Shown here piece by piece: positions 55,514-64,000 of a stretch of 64,000 nt of DNA. Position 1 is the first letter of the stretch. Each line of letters starts with the position of its first letter. The position numbers and the translations under genes were made by a program. Where the stretch lies: assembly GCF_006716085.1 (NCBI RefSeq), contig NZ_VFON01000001.1, forward strand, positions 434,001 through 498,000, written 5' to 3'. Under the pieces are notes generated by a model. That model was not told the DNA's origin. It did no database searches and saw nothing but the letters and a program-made list of their open reading frames with translations. Origin of the DNA: Leucobacter komagatae. Lineage in GTDB: Bacteria; Actinomycetota; Actinomycetes; Actinomycetales; Microbacteriaceae.

Positions 55514-55548
55514 GCCCAGCTCAACGCTGGGCCGCGGGCGGGGCCCGC
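55514..55548. terminator. Paired hairpins between ctaA and ctaB
   Basis: GCCCAGC-TCAAC-GCTGGGC (55514-55532) followed at once by GCGGGC-GGG-GCCCGC (55534-55548). No T-run follows; the double hairpin lies between two convergent stops. Confidence 0.55.
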
Positions 55549-55568
55549 CGGGTAAAACGGGAGCCGCG

Positions 55569-56501
55569 CTAGAAGGGCAGCAGCGGGTCAACCGCGATCA
55601 AGATCGAGAGTACCGACAGGTACGCGATCGAACCGTGGAAGACACGCATCGGCTTGCCCTCCTGCCCGCGGATTGCGCTCGAGTACAGGCTGTGGGCCTC
55701 GACGATGAAGTAGCCGCCAACGATGAGCGCGCCGATCGAGTAGACCCAGCCCATGTCGGCGGCCGGGATGAGTAGCAAGCTCGACACCACTGTCGCCCAC
55801 GCGTACAGGATGACCTGGAGCCCGACCGTGGTGCGGCCCCGAACGACGCCGAGCATCGGCACCCCCGCCGCCGCGTAGTCGTCGCGGTAGCGCATCGAGA
55901 GCGGCCAGTAGTGCGCTGGGGTCCAGAGGAAGATGATGAGGAAGAAGATCCATGCGGGCCAGTCGAGCGAACCCGTGACCGCAGCCCAGCCGATAAGCAC
56001 GGGGAAACACCCGGCGATCCCGCCCCAGATGATGTTCTGTTCGCTGTGGCGCTTGAGCACGAGCGTGTAGATCACGACGTAGAAGAAGATCGCGGCGACC
56101 GACAGCGCTGCGGCGACCCAGTTCGTCGTGAGGTACAGCCAGGCGACCGAAAGCACTCCCAGCACCCACGCAAAGGTGAGCGCGCCGCGGTCCGAGATCT
56201 CGCCGGTGACGAGCGGCCTGCCCGCGGTTCGCTGCATCTTGCGATCCATGTCGCGGTCGATATAGCAGTTAAACGCGCCGGCTGAGCCGGCGCTCATCGC
56301 GCCGCCGATGAGTGTCGCGAGCACGAGCCACAAGTTCGGTAGCCCCCGCTCGGCGAGAATCATCGCCGGAACGGTGACGACGAGCAGCAGCTCCATCACC
56401 CGCGGCTTCGTCAGCGAGACGTACGCCTTCACGGTTCGGGAAAACGAGCGCCTCTGGACCGCGTCCGAAGCCTGGGCCGACTGAGAAATCTTCGTAGACA
56501 T
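55569..56501 (-). CDS. ctaB: Protohaem IX farnesyltransferase (haem O synthase)
   Basis: 310 residues from ATG 56501. The prenyl diphosphate site [21 protein letters not shown] and eight or nine hydrophobic helices identify the UbiA-type haem O synthase. It adds farnesyl to haem B, feeding CtaA. The ATG at 56510 overlaps a TACTAT box; the box ends 7 nt before 56501, so that start is preferred. It is divergent from tkt over about 100 bases. Confidence 0.94.
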   Translation of the reverse strand: MSTKISQSAQASDAVQRRSFSRTVKAYVSLTKPRVMELLLVVTVPAMILAERGLPNLWLVLATLIGGAMSAGSAGAFNCYIDRDMDRKMQRTAGRPLVTGEISDRGALTFAWVLGVLSVAWLYLTTNWVAAALSVAAIFFYVVIYTLVLKRHSEQNIIWGGIAGCFPVLIGWAAVTGSLDWPAWIFFLIIFLWTPAHYWPLSMRYRDDYAAAGVPMLGVVRGRTTVGLQVILYAWATVVSSLLLIPAADMGWVYSIGALIVGGYFIVEAHSLYSSAIRGQEGKPMRVFHGSIAYLSVLSILIAVDPLLPF

Positions 56502-56508
56502 CGCGGCC

Positions 56509-56514
56509 ATAGTA
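56509..56514 (-). promoter_or_regulatory. Leaderless-type -10 box of ctaB
   Basis: TACTAT on the minus strand ends 7 nt before ATG 56501 and overlaps the alternative ATG 56510. Confidence 0.55.
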
Positions 56515-56605
56515 CCCGGGCTATCGGTAGGATTGGTGGGAGTGCGTCAGAGGCGCACGGAATGCGCCAAGGGGCGCGCAAAACGTTTGCGGGAAAGGCA
56601 GGCCA

Positions 56606-58693
56606 TTGGCTAACGGACTTGAGTGGACAGAGCTCGACGATCGCGCGGTAGACACCGCGCGGGTGCTCGCGGCAGACGCCGTTGAGAAGGTTGGGAACGG
56701 CCACCCGGGCACGGCAATCAGCCTGGCCCCCGTCGCGTACCTGCTGCACCAGAAGGTCATGCGGCACGACCCGAGCGACGCGAAGTGGATCGGCCGCGAC
56801 CGGTTCATCCTCTCCGTGGGTCACTCGTCGCTCACCCAGTACGTACAGCTCTACCTCGGGGGCTACGGCCTCGAGCTCGACGACCTCAAGGCGCTCCGCA
56901 CCTGGGGCTCGAAGACGCCCGGCCACCCCGAGTACGGCCACACCGACGGCGTCGAGATCACCACCGGCCCCCTCGGCCAGGGCCTGGCGTCGGCCGTCGG
57001 CTTCGCCTACGCCGCCCGCTACGAGCGTGGCCTGTTTGACCCCGAGGCCGCGCCCGGCACGAGCCCCTTCGATCACAACATCTACGTCATCGCAGGCGAC
57101 GGCGACCTCCAGGAGGGTGTCACCGCCGAGGCTTCCTCGCTCGCGGGCCACCAGGAGCTCGGCAACCTCATCGCGATCTACGACTCGAACCAGATCTCGA
57201 TCGAGGACGACACTGACATCTCGTTCTCCGAGGACGTGGCGATGCGCTACGAGTCCTACGGCTGGCAGGTCATCGAGGTCGACTGGAAGAAGACCGGCAA
57301 CTACGTCGAGGACGTCGCCGAGCTGAACGACGCAATCGAGGCGGCGAAGGCCGAGACGACGAAGCCGTCGCTCATCATCCTGAAGACCATCATCGGATGG
57401 CCCTCCCCCGGCAAGCAGAACACGGGCGGCATCCACGGTGCCAAGCTCGGTGCTGAAGAACTCGCTGGCCTGAAGACCGCGCTCGGGTTTAACCCCGACG
57501 AGCACTTTGCCGTCGCCCCCGAGGTTGTCGCGCACTCCCGCAAGGCACTAGAGCGCGGCGCCGCGGGCCGAAAGGTCTGGCAGGAGTCGTTCGACGCTTG
57601 GGCCGCGCAGAACCCCGAGCGCAAGGCGCTGTTCGACCGCGTCGAGGCTCAGGAGCTCCCTGAGGGTGCGCTCGAGGCGCTCCCAACGTTTGAGCCCGGC
57701 GACAGCGTCGCGACCCGTTCGGCGAGCGGCAAGGTACTCGCGGCCCTTGGCCCGATCATGCCCGAGCTCTGGGGCGGCTCCGCCGACCTCGCCGGCTCGA
57801 ACAACACCACGATCCCCGGTGTCCCGTCGTTTGTGCCCGCGAGCCACTCGACGAGCACCTGGTCGGGCGACCAGTACGGCCGCGTGCTGCACTTCGGCAT
57901 TCGCGAGCACGCGATGGGTTCGATCCTCAACGGCATCCAGCTGCACGGCAAGACCCGCAGCTACGGCGGCACCTTCCTCATCTTCAGCGATTACATGCGC
58001 CCGGCGGTTCGCCTCGCGGCTCTCATGAACGTGCCGAGCATTTTCGTGTGGACGCACGACTCGATCGCGCTCGGCGAGGACGGCCCGACGCACCAGCCGA
58101 TCGAGCAGCTCGCGACGCTGCGCGCGATCCCGAATCTTACGATGGTGCGCCCCGCAGACGCGAACGAGGTCTCGGTCGCGTGGCACGAGATCCTCACCCG
58201 CCACGAGGGCCCGACGGGCATCGCGCTCACCCGCCAGAACGTGCCGGTGCTCCCCCGCGGCGGTGAGTTCGCCTCGCACGAGGAAGCGGCCGACGGTGTG
58301 CGTCGCGGCGCGTACGTACTTGCAGACAGCGCGACGGGATCGCTCGATGTGATCCTCATCGCCACCGGCTCCGAGGTGCAGCTCGCCGTTGAGGCGCGCG
58401 AGCTCCTCGCCGCCGATGGCATTGGCGCGCGCGTCGTGTCCGCGCCTTCGCTCGAGTGGTTCGCCGAGCAGACCGACGAGTACCGCGAGAGCGTGCTGCC
58501 CGCCGCCGTCACCGCCCGCGTGAGCGTCGAGGCCGGCCTCGCGCTCGGCTGGGAGCGCTACGTCGGCGATCGCGGCCGCTCGGTCTCGATCGAGCACTTC
58601 GGCGCATCGGCCGACTACGTCACGCTGTTCGAGAAGTTCGGGATCACAACCGACGCCGTCGTGGCCGCCGCGCGCGAGTCGCTCGCGAACTAG
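56606..58693 (+). CDS. tkt: Transketolase
   Basis: 695 residues. The start is TTG at 56606, 7 nt after AAAGG, giving [24 protein letters not shown], the expected N-terminus. The thiamine diphosphate motif [23 protein letters not shown] (with N at NLIAIYDSN), the pyrimidine-binding domain ([20 protein letters not shown]) and the phosphate-site His of FGIREHAMG are clear. It moves two-carbon units in the pentose phosphate pathway. A TAGGAT box at about 56527 may be the -10. First of tkt-tal-pgi. Confidence 0.96.
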   Translation: MANGLEWTELDDRAVDTARVLAADAVEKVGNGHPGTAISLAPVAYLLHQKVMRHDPSDAKWIGRDRFILSVGHSSLTQYVQLYLGGYGLELDDLKALRTWGSKTPGHPEYGHTDGVEITTGPLGQGLASAVGFAYAARYERGLFDPEAAPGTSPFDHNIYVIAGDGDLQEGVTAEASSLAGHQELGNLIAIYDSNQISIEDDTDISFSEDVAMRYESYGWQVIEVDWKKTGNYVEDVAELNDAIEAAKAETTKPSLIILKTIIGWPSPGKQNTGGIHGAKLGAEELAGLKTALGFNPDEHFAVAPEVVAHSRKALERGAAGRKVWQESFDAWAAQNPERKALFDRVEAQELPEGALEALPTFEPGDSVATRSASGKVLAALGPIMPELWGGSADLAGSNNTTIPGVPSFVPASHSTSTWSGDQYGRVLHFGIREHAMGSILNGIQLHGKTRSYGGTFLIFSDYMRPAVRLAALMNVPSIFVWTHDSIALGEDGPTHQPIEQLATLRAIPNLTMVRPADANEVSVAWHEILTRHEGPTGIALTRQNVPVLPRGGEFASHEEAADGVRRGAYVLADSATGSLDVILIATGSEVQLAVEARELLAADGIGARVVSAPSLEWFAEQTDEYRESVLPAAVTARVSVEAGLALGWERYVGDRGRSVSIEHFGASADYVTLFEKFGITTDAVVAAARESLAN

Positions 58694-58720
58694 CCCACCA
58701 GACCGCTTCGAAGGAGCACC

Positions 58721-59830
58721 ATGAGCAACGAGCGCACCCAGGCACTCAGCAACGTTGGCGTCAGCATCTGGCTTGACGACCTCTCGCGAACCCGGATCGA
58801 GAGCGGCCAGCTCGCCGAGCTCGCTGAGACCGTGAACGTCGTCGGTGTGACGACGAACCCGACGATCTTCCAGAACGCCATCGGTTCGGGCGTTGGCTAC
58901 GCGGATCGCATTGCAGACTGCGCGAAGCGCGGGCTCGACGCGGCCGCGACGATTACCGAGCTGACGACCGCCGATGTCGCGGACGCCTGCGATATTTTCG
59001 CGGGCGTGTTTGCGGCGACCGGTGGCCGGGATGGCCGCGTCTCGATCGAGGTCGAGCCCGGCCTCGCCCGCGATGCAGCCGGTACCGTCGCGCAGGCCAA
59101 GGAGCTGTGGGCGAAGGTCGACCGCGAGAACGCAATGATCAAGATCCCTGCGACGGTCGAGGGGCTCGAAGCGATCTCCGACGTCATCGCGGCTGGGATT
59201 AGCGTGAACGTCACGCTCATCTTCAGCCTCGAGCGCTACCGCCAGGTCATCAACGCCTACCTCGTGGGGCTCGAGCGGGCGCGCGCCGCCGGTATCGACA
59301 TCTCGAAGATCCATTCGGTCGCCTCGTTCTTCGTGTCGCGCGTCGACACTGAGATTGATGCCCGCCTCGAGGCCGTCGGCACCGCCGAGGCGCGTGACCT
59401 CAAGGGCCAGGCCGGTGTCGCGAACGCACGCCTCGCCTACGAGGTCTTCGAGGAGACCTTTGCGAGCGAGCGCGCGAAGATGCTCGTTGGGCTCGGCGCG
59501 AACCCGCAGCGGCCGCTCTGGGCGTCGACGGGCGTGAAGGATCCGAACCTGCCCGATACGCTCTACGTCACCGAGCTCGCAGCGCCCAACACGGTCAACA
59601 CGATGCCCGAGGCAACGCTGAATGCGCTCGCCGATCACGGCGAGGTCCGGGGCGACCGCGTGAGCGGCACCTACGGCGAGGCGAACCAAGTGCTCAACCT
59701 CATCGACGCGCAGGGCGTCGACTACGTCGAGGTCACCGAGAAGCTCGAAATTGAGGGGCTGTCGAAGTTCGATGCGTCCTGGGACGATCTCCTGGAGACA
59801 GTGGCGGGCGCTCTGAGGTCGGCGGAATGA
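58721..59830 (+). CDS. tal: Transaldolase
   Basis: 369 residues, 27 bases after tkt with GAAGGAG before the ATG. N-terminus [12 protein letters not shown] and [11 protein letters not shown], then the Schiff-base Lys in [11 protein letters not shown], are transaldolase marks. It moves three-carbon dihydroxyacetone units between sugar phosphates. The stop overlaps the pgi start by 4 nt, so the three genes form one operon. Confidence 0.96.
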   Translation: MSNERTQALSNVGVSIWLDDLSRTRIESGQLAELAETVNVVGVTTNPTIFQNAIGSGVGYADRIADCAKRGLDAAATITELTTADVADACDIFAGVFAATGGRDGRVSIEVEPGLARDAAGTVAQAKELWAKVDRENAMIKIPATVEGLEAISDVIAAGISVNVTLIFSLERYRQVINAYLVGLERARAAGIDISKIHSVASFFVSRVDTEIDARLEAVGTAEARDLKGQAGVANARLAYEVFEETFASERAKMLVGLGANPQRPLWASTGVKDPNLPDTLYVTELAAPNTVNTMPEATLNALADHGEVRGDRVSGTYGEANQVLNLIDAQGVDYVEVTEKLEIEGLSKFDASWDDLLETVAGALRSAE

Positions 59831-61374
59831 CTATCTCGCTCACGGGCGTGAGCCGGGACGCCGCGTTCGACGGCGCCCTTGGCTCACTCCGTGACGCGAG
59901 CTTCGCGTCGCGGCTGTTCTCGAAAGACACCTCGCTCTGGGGCGCTGAGGCGGCCGTCGAGGCCGCGGTACGCCTGGGGTGGACCGACTTCGAGGGCAAC
60001 GCCTCGGAGGTGTTGGCCGCCACAGAGGACCTGCGACGCGAGCTCCTCGACGACGGCATTGACAGCTTTGTGCTCTGCGGCATGGGCGGCTCGAGCCTCG
60101 CGCCCCTCATGATCGCGCCCGCGCTGCGAGTTCTCGATTCGACGCACCCCGACACGGTGCGAGCCGCGCTTGAGGGCGACCTCTCCCGTACCGCAGTGAT
60201 CGTGAGCTCCAAGTCGGGCGGCACCGTCGAGACGATGAGCCAAATGCGGGCGTTCGAGGCGGCGTTCGTCGGCGCCGGCGTCGACCCGGCAGGTCGCATC
60301 ATCGTCGTCACCGACCCCGGTTCCGCCCTCGAAGACGCGGCAACGCGTGCAGGCCACCGCGTCTTCAACGCTGACCCCAGCGTCGGCGGGCGGTTTTCAG
60401 TCTTCACTGCCTTCGGTATTGTGCCCTCCGTTCTCGCGGGCGCCGACATGCAACAGCTCGTTGCGGACGCCGCGGGCGTGCGCGACGAACTGGCGCTCGA
60501 CAGCGGCGAGAACCCGGGCCTCGTGCTCGCGGCCGCCCTCGCGGCGCACCTGCCCGAGCGCTTCGTGGCTGAGCTGACGACTGACGGAACCCTGCCAGCC
60601 GAGTTTGGACTCTGGATCGAGCAGCTCGTCGCAGAGTCGACCGGCAAGGATGGCAAGGGCGTCTTCCCGATTGCTCTCCCGGCTGGCGCGACCCCGAGTG
60701 GCGCCTCGTCTGCGACGCTCGTGCGTCTCGGGGCCGCCGAAGCCCTCGGAAACGATGGACGCTCAAGCGACAGCGACAGCGACAGCGGCATTGGCGTGTT
60801 CGCACCCCTCGGGGCGCAACTGCTGCTCTGGCAGGTCGCGACCGCAGCGATGGGCTTCTTGGTCGGGGTCGACCCGTTCAATCAGCCCGATGTCGAGGCC
60901 GCGAAGATCGCCACACGCGAGTCGCTTGGCGCACCCGCGCAGACGTCCCCTGCCGCGCCGGCTCCGGCTGAGATCCGCGCCCGACTGCGCGAGCTCGTTT
61001 TGCCGGAGGGGTACCTCGCCGTTCAGGCGTACGTCGATTCAGGCGACCCAGAGCTCGCTGGCCTGCTGGTGCGGGCGCGGCAGGAGCTGTCAGCTGAGCT
61101 CGGGGTGCCCGTCGCCCTCGGCTATGGCCCGCGGTACCTGCACTCCACCGGGCAATTCCACAAGGGCGGGCCCGCTTGCGGCACGTTCCTGCAGATTATC
61201 GGCGTTGACGCGCAGGAGGTCGCAATCCCCGGCGAAGAAGCGGGCTTCGGCGCCCTGCTCGAAGCTCAGGCTCACGGCGACGCGAGCGTGCTCCGGGAGC
61301 GCGGCCGTGACGTCGTATCTGTGGAGACGCAGGATCCCGTCGGATTCCTGCGCGGCCTCCTCGCGAGAGGGTAA
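59827..61374 (+). CDS. pgi: Glucose-6-phosphate isomerase (actinobacterial short form)
   Basis: 515 residues, overlapping tal by 4 nt. [17 protein letters not shown] and [14 protein letters not shown] are the sugar isomerase (SIS) phosphate-binding loops; [13 protein letters not shown] near the C-terminus supplies conserved active-site residues. It interconverts glucose-6-phosphate and fructose-6-phosphate and links the pentose pathway to glycolysis. A Ser-Asp run (bases 60766-60783, AGCGAC three times) adds a short acidic loop near residue 315. Confidence 0.92.
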   Translation: MTISLTGVSRDAAFDGALGSLRDASFASRLFSKDTSLWGAEAAVEAAVRLGWTDFEGNASEVLAATEDLRRELLDDGIDSFVLCGMGGSSLAPLMIAPALRVLDSTHPDTVRAALEGDLSRTAVIVSSKSGGTVETMSQMRAFEAAFVGAGVDPAGRIIVVTDPGSALEDAATRAGHRVFNADPSVGGRFSVFTAFGIVPSVLAGADMQQLVADAAGVRDELALDSGENPGLVLAAALAAHLPERFVAELTTDGTLPAEFGLWIEQLVAESTGKDGKGVFPIALPAGATPSGASSATLVRLGAAEALGNDGRSSDSDSDSGIGVFAPLGAQLLLWQVATAAMGFLVGVDPFNQPDVEAAKIATRESLGAPAQTSPAAPAPAEIRARLRELVLPEGYLAVQAYVDSGDPELAGLLVRARQELSAELGVPVALGYGPRYLHSTGQFHKGGPACGTFLQIIGVDAQEVAIPGEEAGFGALLEAQAHGDASVLRERGRDVVSVETQDPVGFLRGLLARG

Positions 61375-61382
61375 CGCCGCCG

Positions 61383-61440
61383 CGCGCCCGGGCCTGGCCT
61401 GGCCTGCGCCCGGGCCGGGCCGGGCCTGTGCCCGGGCGCG
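61383..61440. terminator. GC-rich hairpin between pgi and acetoacetyl-CoA synthetase gene
   Basis: Arms CGCGCCCGGGC (61383-61393) and GCCCGGGCGCG (61430-61440) with a 36-base middle made of CCTGG and GGGCC repeats that can fold on its own. It fills the whole 75-base gap between two convergent genes. No T-run. Confidence 0.6.
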
Positions 61441-61449
61441 GGAGACCCG

Positions 61450-63405
61450 CTACGCGATCGCGCGCTCCGCAGCGTAGTGTTGGAACCAGACGAGCGCATC
61501 GGGCTGATCGGTCGCGTCGAGCGACCCGATCGCCGCCGGGTCTGCGCCGAGCAGGATCCGCTTGATGGGCACTTCCATCTTCTTTCCGGTGCGCGTGCGG
61601 GGTACCGCCGGGGTGAGGATAACCTCGTCGGGGACGTGATGCTTCGACGCGCGAGCGGCGATGACTTCCCGAATTCTGTTCTCGGACTCGTCGGCGCGCC
61701 AGCCACTGCCCGGCACAATGAAGATTGGCATCCAGTAGTCGCCGTTCTCGCGGTCGATACCGATGACGAGCGAGTCGAGCACCTCCGGGAGCTCCTCGAC
61801 TGCAGCGTAGATCTCTGCGCTTCCAAGGCGGATGCCGCGGCGGTTGAGGGTCGCGTCTGATCGGCCGTGCATGATGACGGTGCCACGCGAGGTGAGCGTC
61901 GCCCAGTCCCCCTGGCGCCACACCCCGTCAAACGTGGAGAAGTACGCGTCGTGATATCGGCTGCCATCGGCATCGTCCCAGAACCGGAGCGGCATCGAGG
62001 GCAGCGGCTGCGTAATCACCATCTCGCCCTCCTCGTCCACGATCGGGTTGCCAGCGTCATCCCAGACCTCGAGGGCGACTCCGAGCGTACGCGCCGAGAT
62101 CTCACCGTCCCACACCGGTGTGATCGGTGAGCCGCCGACGAACCCGCCGACGATATCAGTGCCGCCGCTCACTGAGTTGATCGGAACTCGGTCGCCAAAG
62201 ACAGAGCGCACCCACTGGTTCGCCGCGGCGGGCAGCGGCGAACCAGTGCTCGAGATCAGGCGCAGCGACTCGCACGGCGGCACCTCGACACCCGCGGCGG
62301 CGCTCGCGAGGATCTGTCCGGGACTCGTTCCAAACACATTGACGCCGTGCCGGTCCACGAGCTGCCAGAGGCGCTCTGCGCCCGGGTAGAGCGGATCGCC
62401 CACGTAGAGGATCGCCGTCGCCCCGAAGAGCAGGGTGCTCACCTGGATATTCCACATCATCCAGTTGGGGGTCGTGTACCAGAACAGCGTCTCGCCCTTC
62501 CGGAGGTCGGAGTGGAGCCCGAGCGACTTCAGCTGCTCAAGCAGCACTCCCCCGTGTCCGTGCACGATGCCCTTCGGCTTGCCGGTTGTGCCCGAGGTAA
62601 ACAGCACCCAGAGCGGATGCTCGAAGGGCACCGGGGCGGGGCCGAACTCTGCGGGCCCACCGGCTGCGAGTGCAGCGGACCACTCGATCCCGCCGTCGAC
62701 GGGGCCGGTGCAGGCGAGGGTCGGCACGACAACGGTCGTTGTGACGGTCGGCAGCAGCTCGCGGAGCGCGGCAACCTCGGGTGTGCGGTCGAAGGTCTTC
62801 CCTCGGAACACGTAGCCGGTGCCAGTCACGAGTACCGTCGCGCCAAGTTGCCCGAGCCTGTCGGCTGCCGCGGGCGCGTTGTAGTCGATGCCTGTCTGCG
62901 ACCAGGTCGCTCCAATGCTCGCGGCCGCGTAGAAAGCAACAACCCCCTCGTAGCAGTTCGGCAGGTAGCCGACGACCCGATCTTCCGGGGCGACGCCGAC
63001 GCTCGTGAGGTAGGCCGCCATCGAGGCGACGTCTGAGCGAAGCTGGTCGTAAGTGTGGGCGTCGGTGCGGCCGTCTTCGTGCTCGACGACCACGGCCTGC
63101 TGGTCGCCCTCACCGAGGCGGAGACGGTCAGCGAAGTTCAGGGTTGCGCCGGCGAACCAGACGGCGTCCCGTACGCCCGTGCCGGTGAGCGCGGCGGTGG
63201 GCTGCGCTACGAACCCCGCCCCTAGATGCTCGGCAACCCCGCTCCAGAATTCGCCGGGATGGGCGACTGACCACGCATGGAGTGCGTCATAGTCACCGAC
63301 CGCCGCCGCGTCGAGTCCGCGGTGCTCGACGAGCCAGCGCGCGAGGTCAGTCACTGCTGCGGCATCGATCGCTTCGGGTGTTGGGGTCCACTGGGGCTGC
63401 GTCAT
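61450..63405 (-). CDS. Acetoacetate-CoA ligase (acetoacetyl-CoA synthetase)
   Basis: 651 residues from ATG 63405 (MTQPQWTPTPEA), preceded by AAAGGT; a longer open frame has no better start. AMP-forming ligase motifs: WVLFTSGTTGKPKGIVHGHGG (P-loop), SGGTDIVGGFVGGSP, YHDAYFSTFDGVWRQGDW and GRSDATLNRRGIRLG, and the C-terminal Lys block TRTGKKMEVPIKRIL. The long N-terminal region with VEHRGLDAAAVGDYDALHAWSVAHPGEFW matches acetoacetyl-CoA synthetase. It activates acetoacetate with ATP and CoA. Alone on its strand. Confidence 0.9.
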   Translation of the reverse strand: MTQPQWTPTPEAIDAAAVTDLARWLVEHRGLDAAAVGDYDALHAWSVAHPGEFWSGVAEHLGAGFVAQPTAALTGTGVRDAVWFAGATLNFADRLRLGEGDQQAVVVEHEDGRTDAHTYDQLRSDVASMAAYLTSVGVAPEDRVVGYLPNCYEGVVAFYAAASIGATWSQTGIDYNAPAAADRLGQLGATVLVTGTGYVFRGKTFDRTPEVAALRELLPTVTTTVVVPTLACTGPVDGGIEWSAALAAGGPAEFGPAPVPFEHPLWVLFTSGTTGKPKGIVHGHGGVLLEQLKSLGLHSDLRKGETLFWYTTPNWMMWNIQVSTLLFGATAILYVGDPLYPGAERLWQLVDRHGVNVFGTSPGQILASAAAGVEVPPCESLRLISSTGSPLPAAANQWVRSVFGDRVPINSVSGGTDIVGGFVGGSPITPVWDGEISARTLGVALEVWDDAGNPIVDEEGEMVITQPLPSMPLRFWDDADGSRYHDAYFSTFDGVWRQGDWATLTSRGTVIMHGRSDATLNRRGIRLGSAEIYAAVEELPEVLDSLVIGIDRENGDYWMPIFIVPGSGWRADESENRIREVIAARASKHHVPDEVILTPAVPRTRTGKKMEVPIKRILLGADPAAIGSLDATDQPDALVWFQHYAAERAIA

Positions 63406-63506
63406 TGCTACCTTTTCCACTCTGAGATGTGTGCTGAGTTGTGCTCTCCTCCCCATCCTAGAACAACTGTTCGGGAAGCGGATCCGAGCGCATCGAGCGC
63501 AGAAAC

Positions 63507-63540
63507 GGCAGAGGCCCCGACACGATGTCGGGCCTCTGCC
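63507..63540 (-). terminator. Hairpin after rbpA paralogue 2
   Basis: GGCAGAGGCC(C)CGACA (63507-63522) pairs with 63526-63540 through 15 bp with one bulged C and a CGA loop, 31 bases after the stop of the RbpA gene. On the minus strand the tail is CGTTTCTGC, with a short T-run. Confidence 0.7.
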
Positions 63541-63570
63541 GCCTTGACCGAACCGGTCGATGAGTGGTAC

Positions 63571-63936
63571 TTACGCGGTGAGCTTCGCAGTGCCGCGGCG
63601 CTGGCGAAGCTTCAGCAGCGCGGCCTCGAGGAGCTCTTCGGCTTCCTCAGGGGTGCGCCGCTCCTTCACGTAGGCGAGGTGCGTCTTGTAGGGCTCGTTC
63701 TTCGCGAGCTCAGGCGGGTTCGCCTGGTCCTGGCCTGCGGGGAGGCCCGTCGACGGCGAATCGATCTGCTCGGGAATGTCCTCGTCGGCAACGTCGGCCG
63801 CGAAGTAGCGAACCGTCTCGTTTCCGAGCGCGTCCCAGTACGAGACCTTCTTGCGTTCTGCGCGCACGCCGTGATCCATCTCCCCCATGGGGCCGGATCC
63901 GACGCGCGCACCGCGAATGGCGTTACTGCCTGCCAC
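63571..63936 (-). CDS. rbpA: RNA polymerase-binding protein RbpA, paralogue 2
   Basis: 121 residues from GTG 63936. It starts AGSNAIRGARVGSGPMGEMDHG and ends HLAYVKERRTPEEAEELLEAALLKL, the layout of the RbpA form common in Microbacteriaceae: basic N-terminal tail, small core, linker and C-terminal sigma-interaction helix. Like paralogue 1 it has no Cys. The C-terminal block differs from paralogue 1 (AYVKERRTPEEAEELL against DMLIERRTREELEELL), so the two may bind different sigma factors (inference). Ribosome site weak (CAGG). Confidence 0.83.
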   Translation of the reverse strand: MAGSNAIRGARVGSGPMGEMDHGVRAERKKVSYWDALGNETVRYFAADVADEDIPEQIDSPSTGLPAGQDQANPPELAKNEPYKTHLAYVKERRTPEEAEELLEAALLKLRQRRGTAKLTA

Positions 63937-64000
63937 GGATGACCTGCTTTCGAAAAATGCTAGATAAGCGTAAAACGATCGACGAGGCCAATGCCCACGA

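Noticed and set aside
57548..59689. Very long minus-strand frame across tkt and tal
   Set aside because: It crosses two well-identified genes and their gap, shows no domain and is rich in Arg/His/Asp as expected for a reverse-strand shadow.
1..64000. Mobile element, prophage, CRISPR or defence system
   Set aside because: No transposase, integrase, phage, Cas, restriction or toxin-antitoxin genes, and no spaced direct repeats; base composition is even apart from small intergenic islands.
1..64000. tRNA or rRNA genes
   Set aside because: I looked in the intergenic gaps for cloverleaf-like arms and rRNA-like sequence and saw none; the gaps are short and explained by promoters and hairpins.

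Overview
The window is about 64 kb of GC-rich, densely coding chromosomal DNA from an actinobacterium, most likely a member of the Microbacteriaceae close to Leucobacter (inference). Reasons: two RbpA-family RNA polymerase-binding proteins, a HelY-type helicase, a di-haem QcrC with a QcrCAB/CtaCDEF bc1-aa3 respiratory chain, a SUF system with an embedded Rieske-type ferredoxin, frequent GTG starts and many leaderless-type promoters. I see no prophage, insertion sequence, CRISPR array, tRNA or rRNA. Almost everything is core metabolism.

Layout. 1-5 kb: 3' part of helY, apolipoprotein N-acyltransferase (lnt), a first RbpA paralogue and an SDR oxidoreductase. 5-11.4 kb: glutamate synthase gltB-gltD. 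11.5-18.3 kb: an NmrA-like protein, a large methyltransferase, a TauE/SafE permease, hisD-nrdR, pyrD and a DUF3043 membrane protein. 18.5-28.2 kb: respiratory cluster with erpA, ctaC-ctaD-ctaF, a GNAT and a TetR regulator on +, and ctaE-qcrC-qcrA-qcrB on -, separated by a broken orphan class C sortase carrying a 19-base homopolymer. 28.3-30 kb: convergent trpD and trpF. 30.2-35.3 kb: a HAD phosphatase, a PhnD-C-E-E phosphonate/phosphate-ester ABC importer and an RpiR/SIS regulator. 35.3-39 kb: BCCT transporter and chromate transporter, divergent. 39.3-43.3 kb: a minus-strand run of GNAT, PAP2 phosphatase, SpoU methyltransferase and alpha/beta hydrolase, opposed by an exonuclease. 43.4-46 kb: L31 type B, an ABC ATPase divergent from serB, and a FabG-like reductase. 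46-48.5 kb: tight operon of DUF3099, a small Cys/His protein, SURF1 and a cutinase-like lipoprotein. 48.5-54.4 kb: ABC-F ATPase and the suf genes (B-D-ferredoxin-C, plus a SufT-like gene). 54.6-61.4 kb: ctaA and ctaB (haem A synthesis), then transketolase-transaldolase-glucose-6-phosphate isomerase. 61.4-64 kb: acetoacetyl-CoA synthetase and a second RbpA paralogue.

How the genes fit together. Oxidase and bc1 subunits, haem A synthesis (ctaA, ctaB), SURF1 and Fe-S assembly (erpA, suf) are all here, so this stretch supplies most of the aerobic terminal respiratory branch. A repeated sequence feature is a TANNNT -10 box placed 6-7 nt before the start codon with no Shine-Dalgarno; I find it at ten genes, and it was used to choose several starts.

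I did not find a convincing undescribed system. The best leads are the frameshifted sortase with the G19/C19 tract, the HAD-PhnDCEE-RpiR cassette with no C-P cleavage gene nearby, a tandem duplication in the PhnC tail, the paired cysteine-less RbpA paralogues, and a small metal-site-like protein inside a SURF1 operon.
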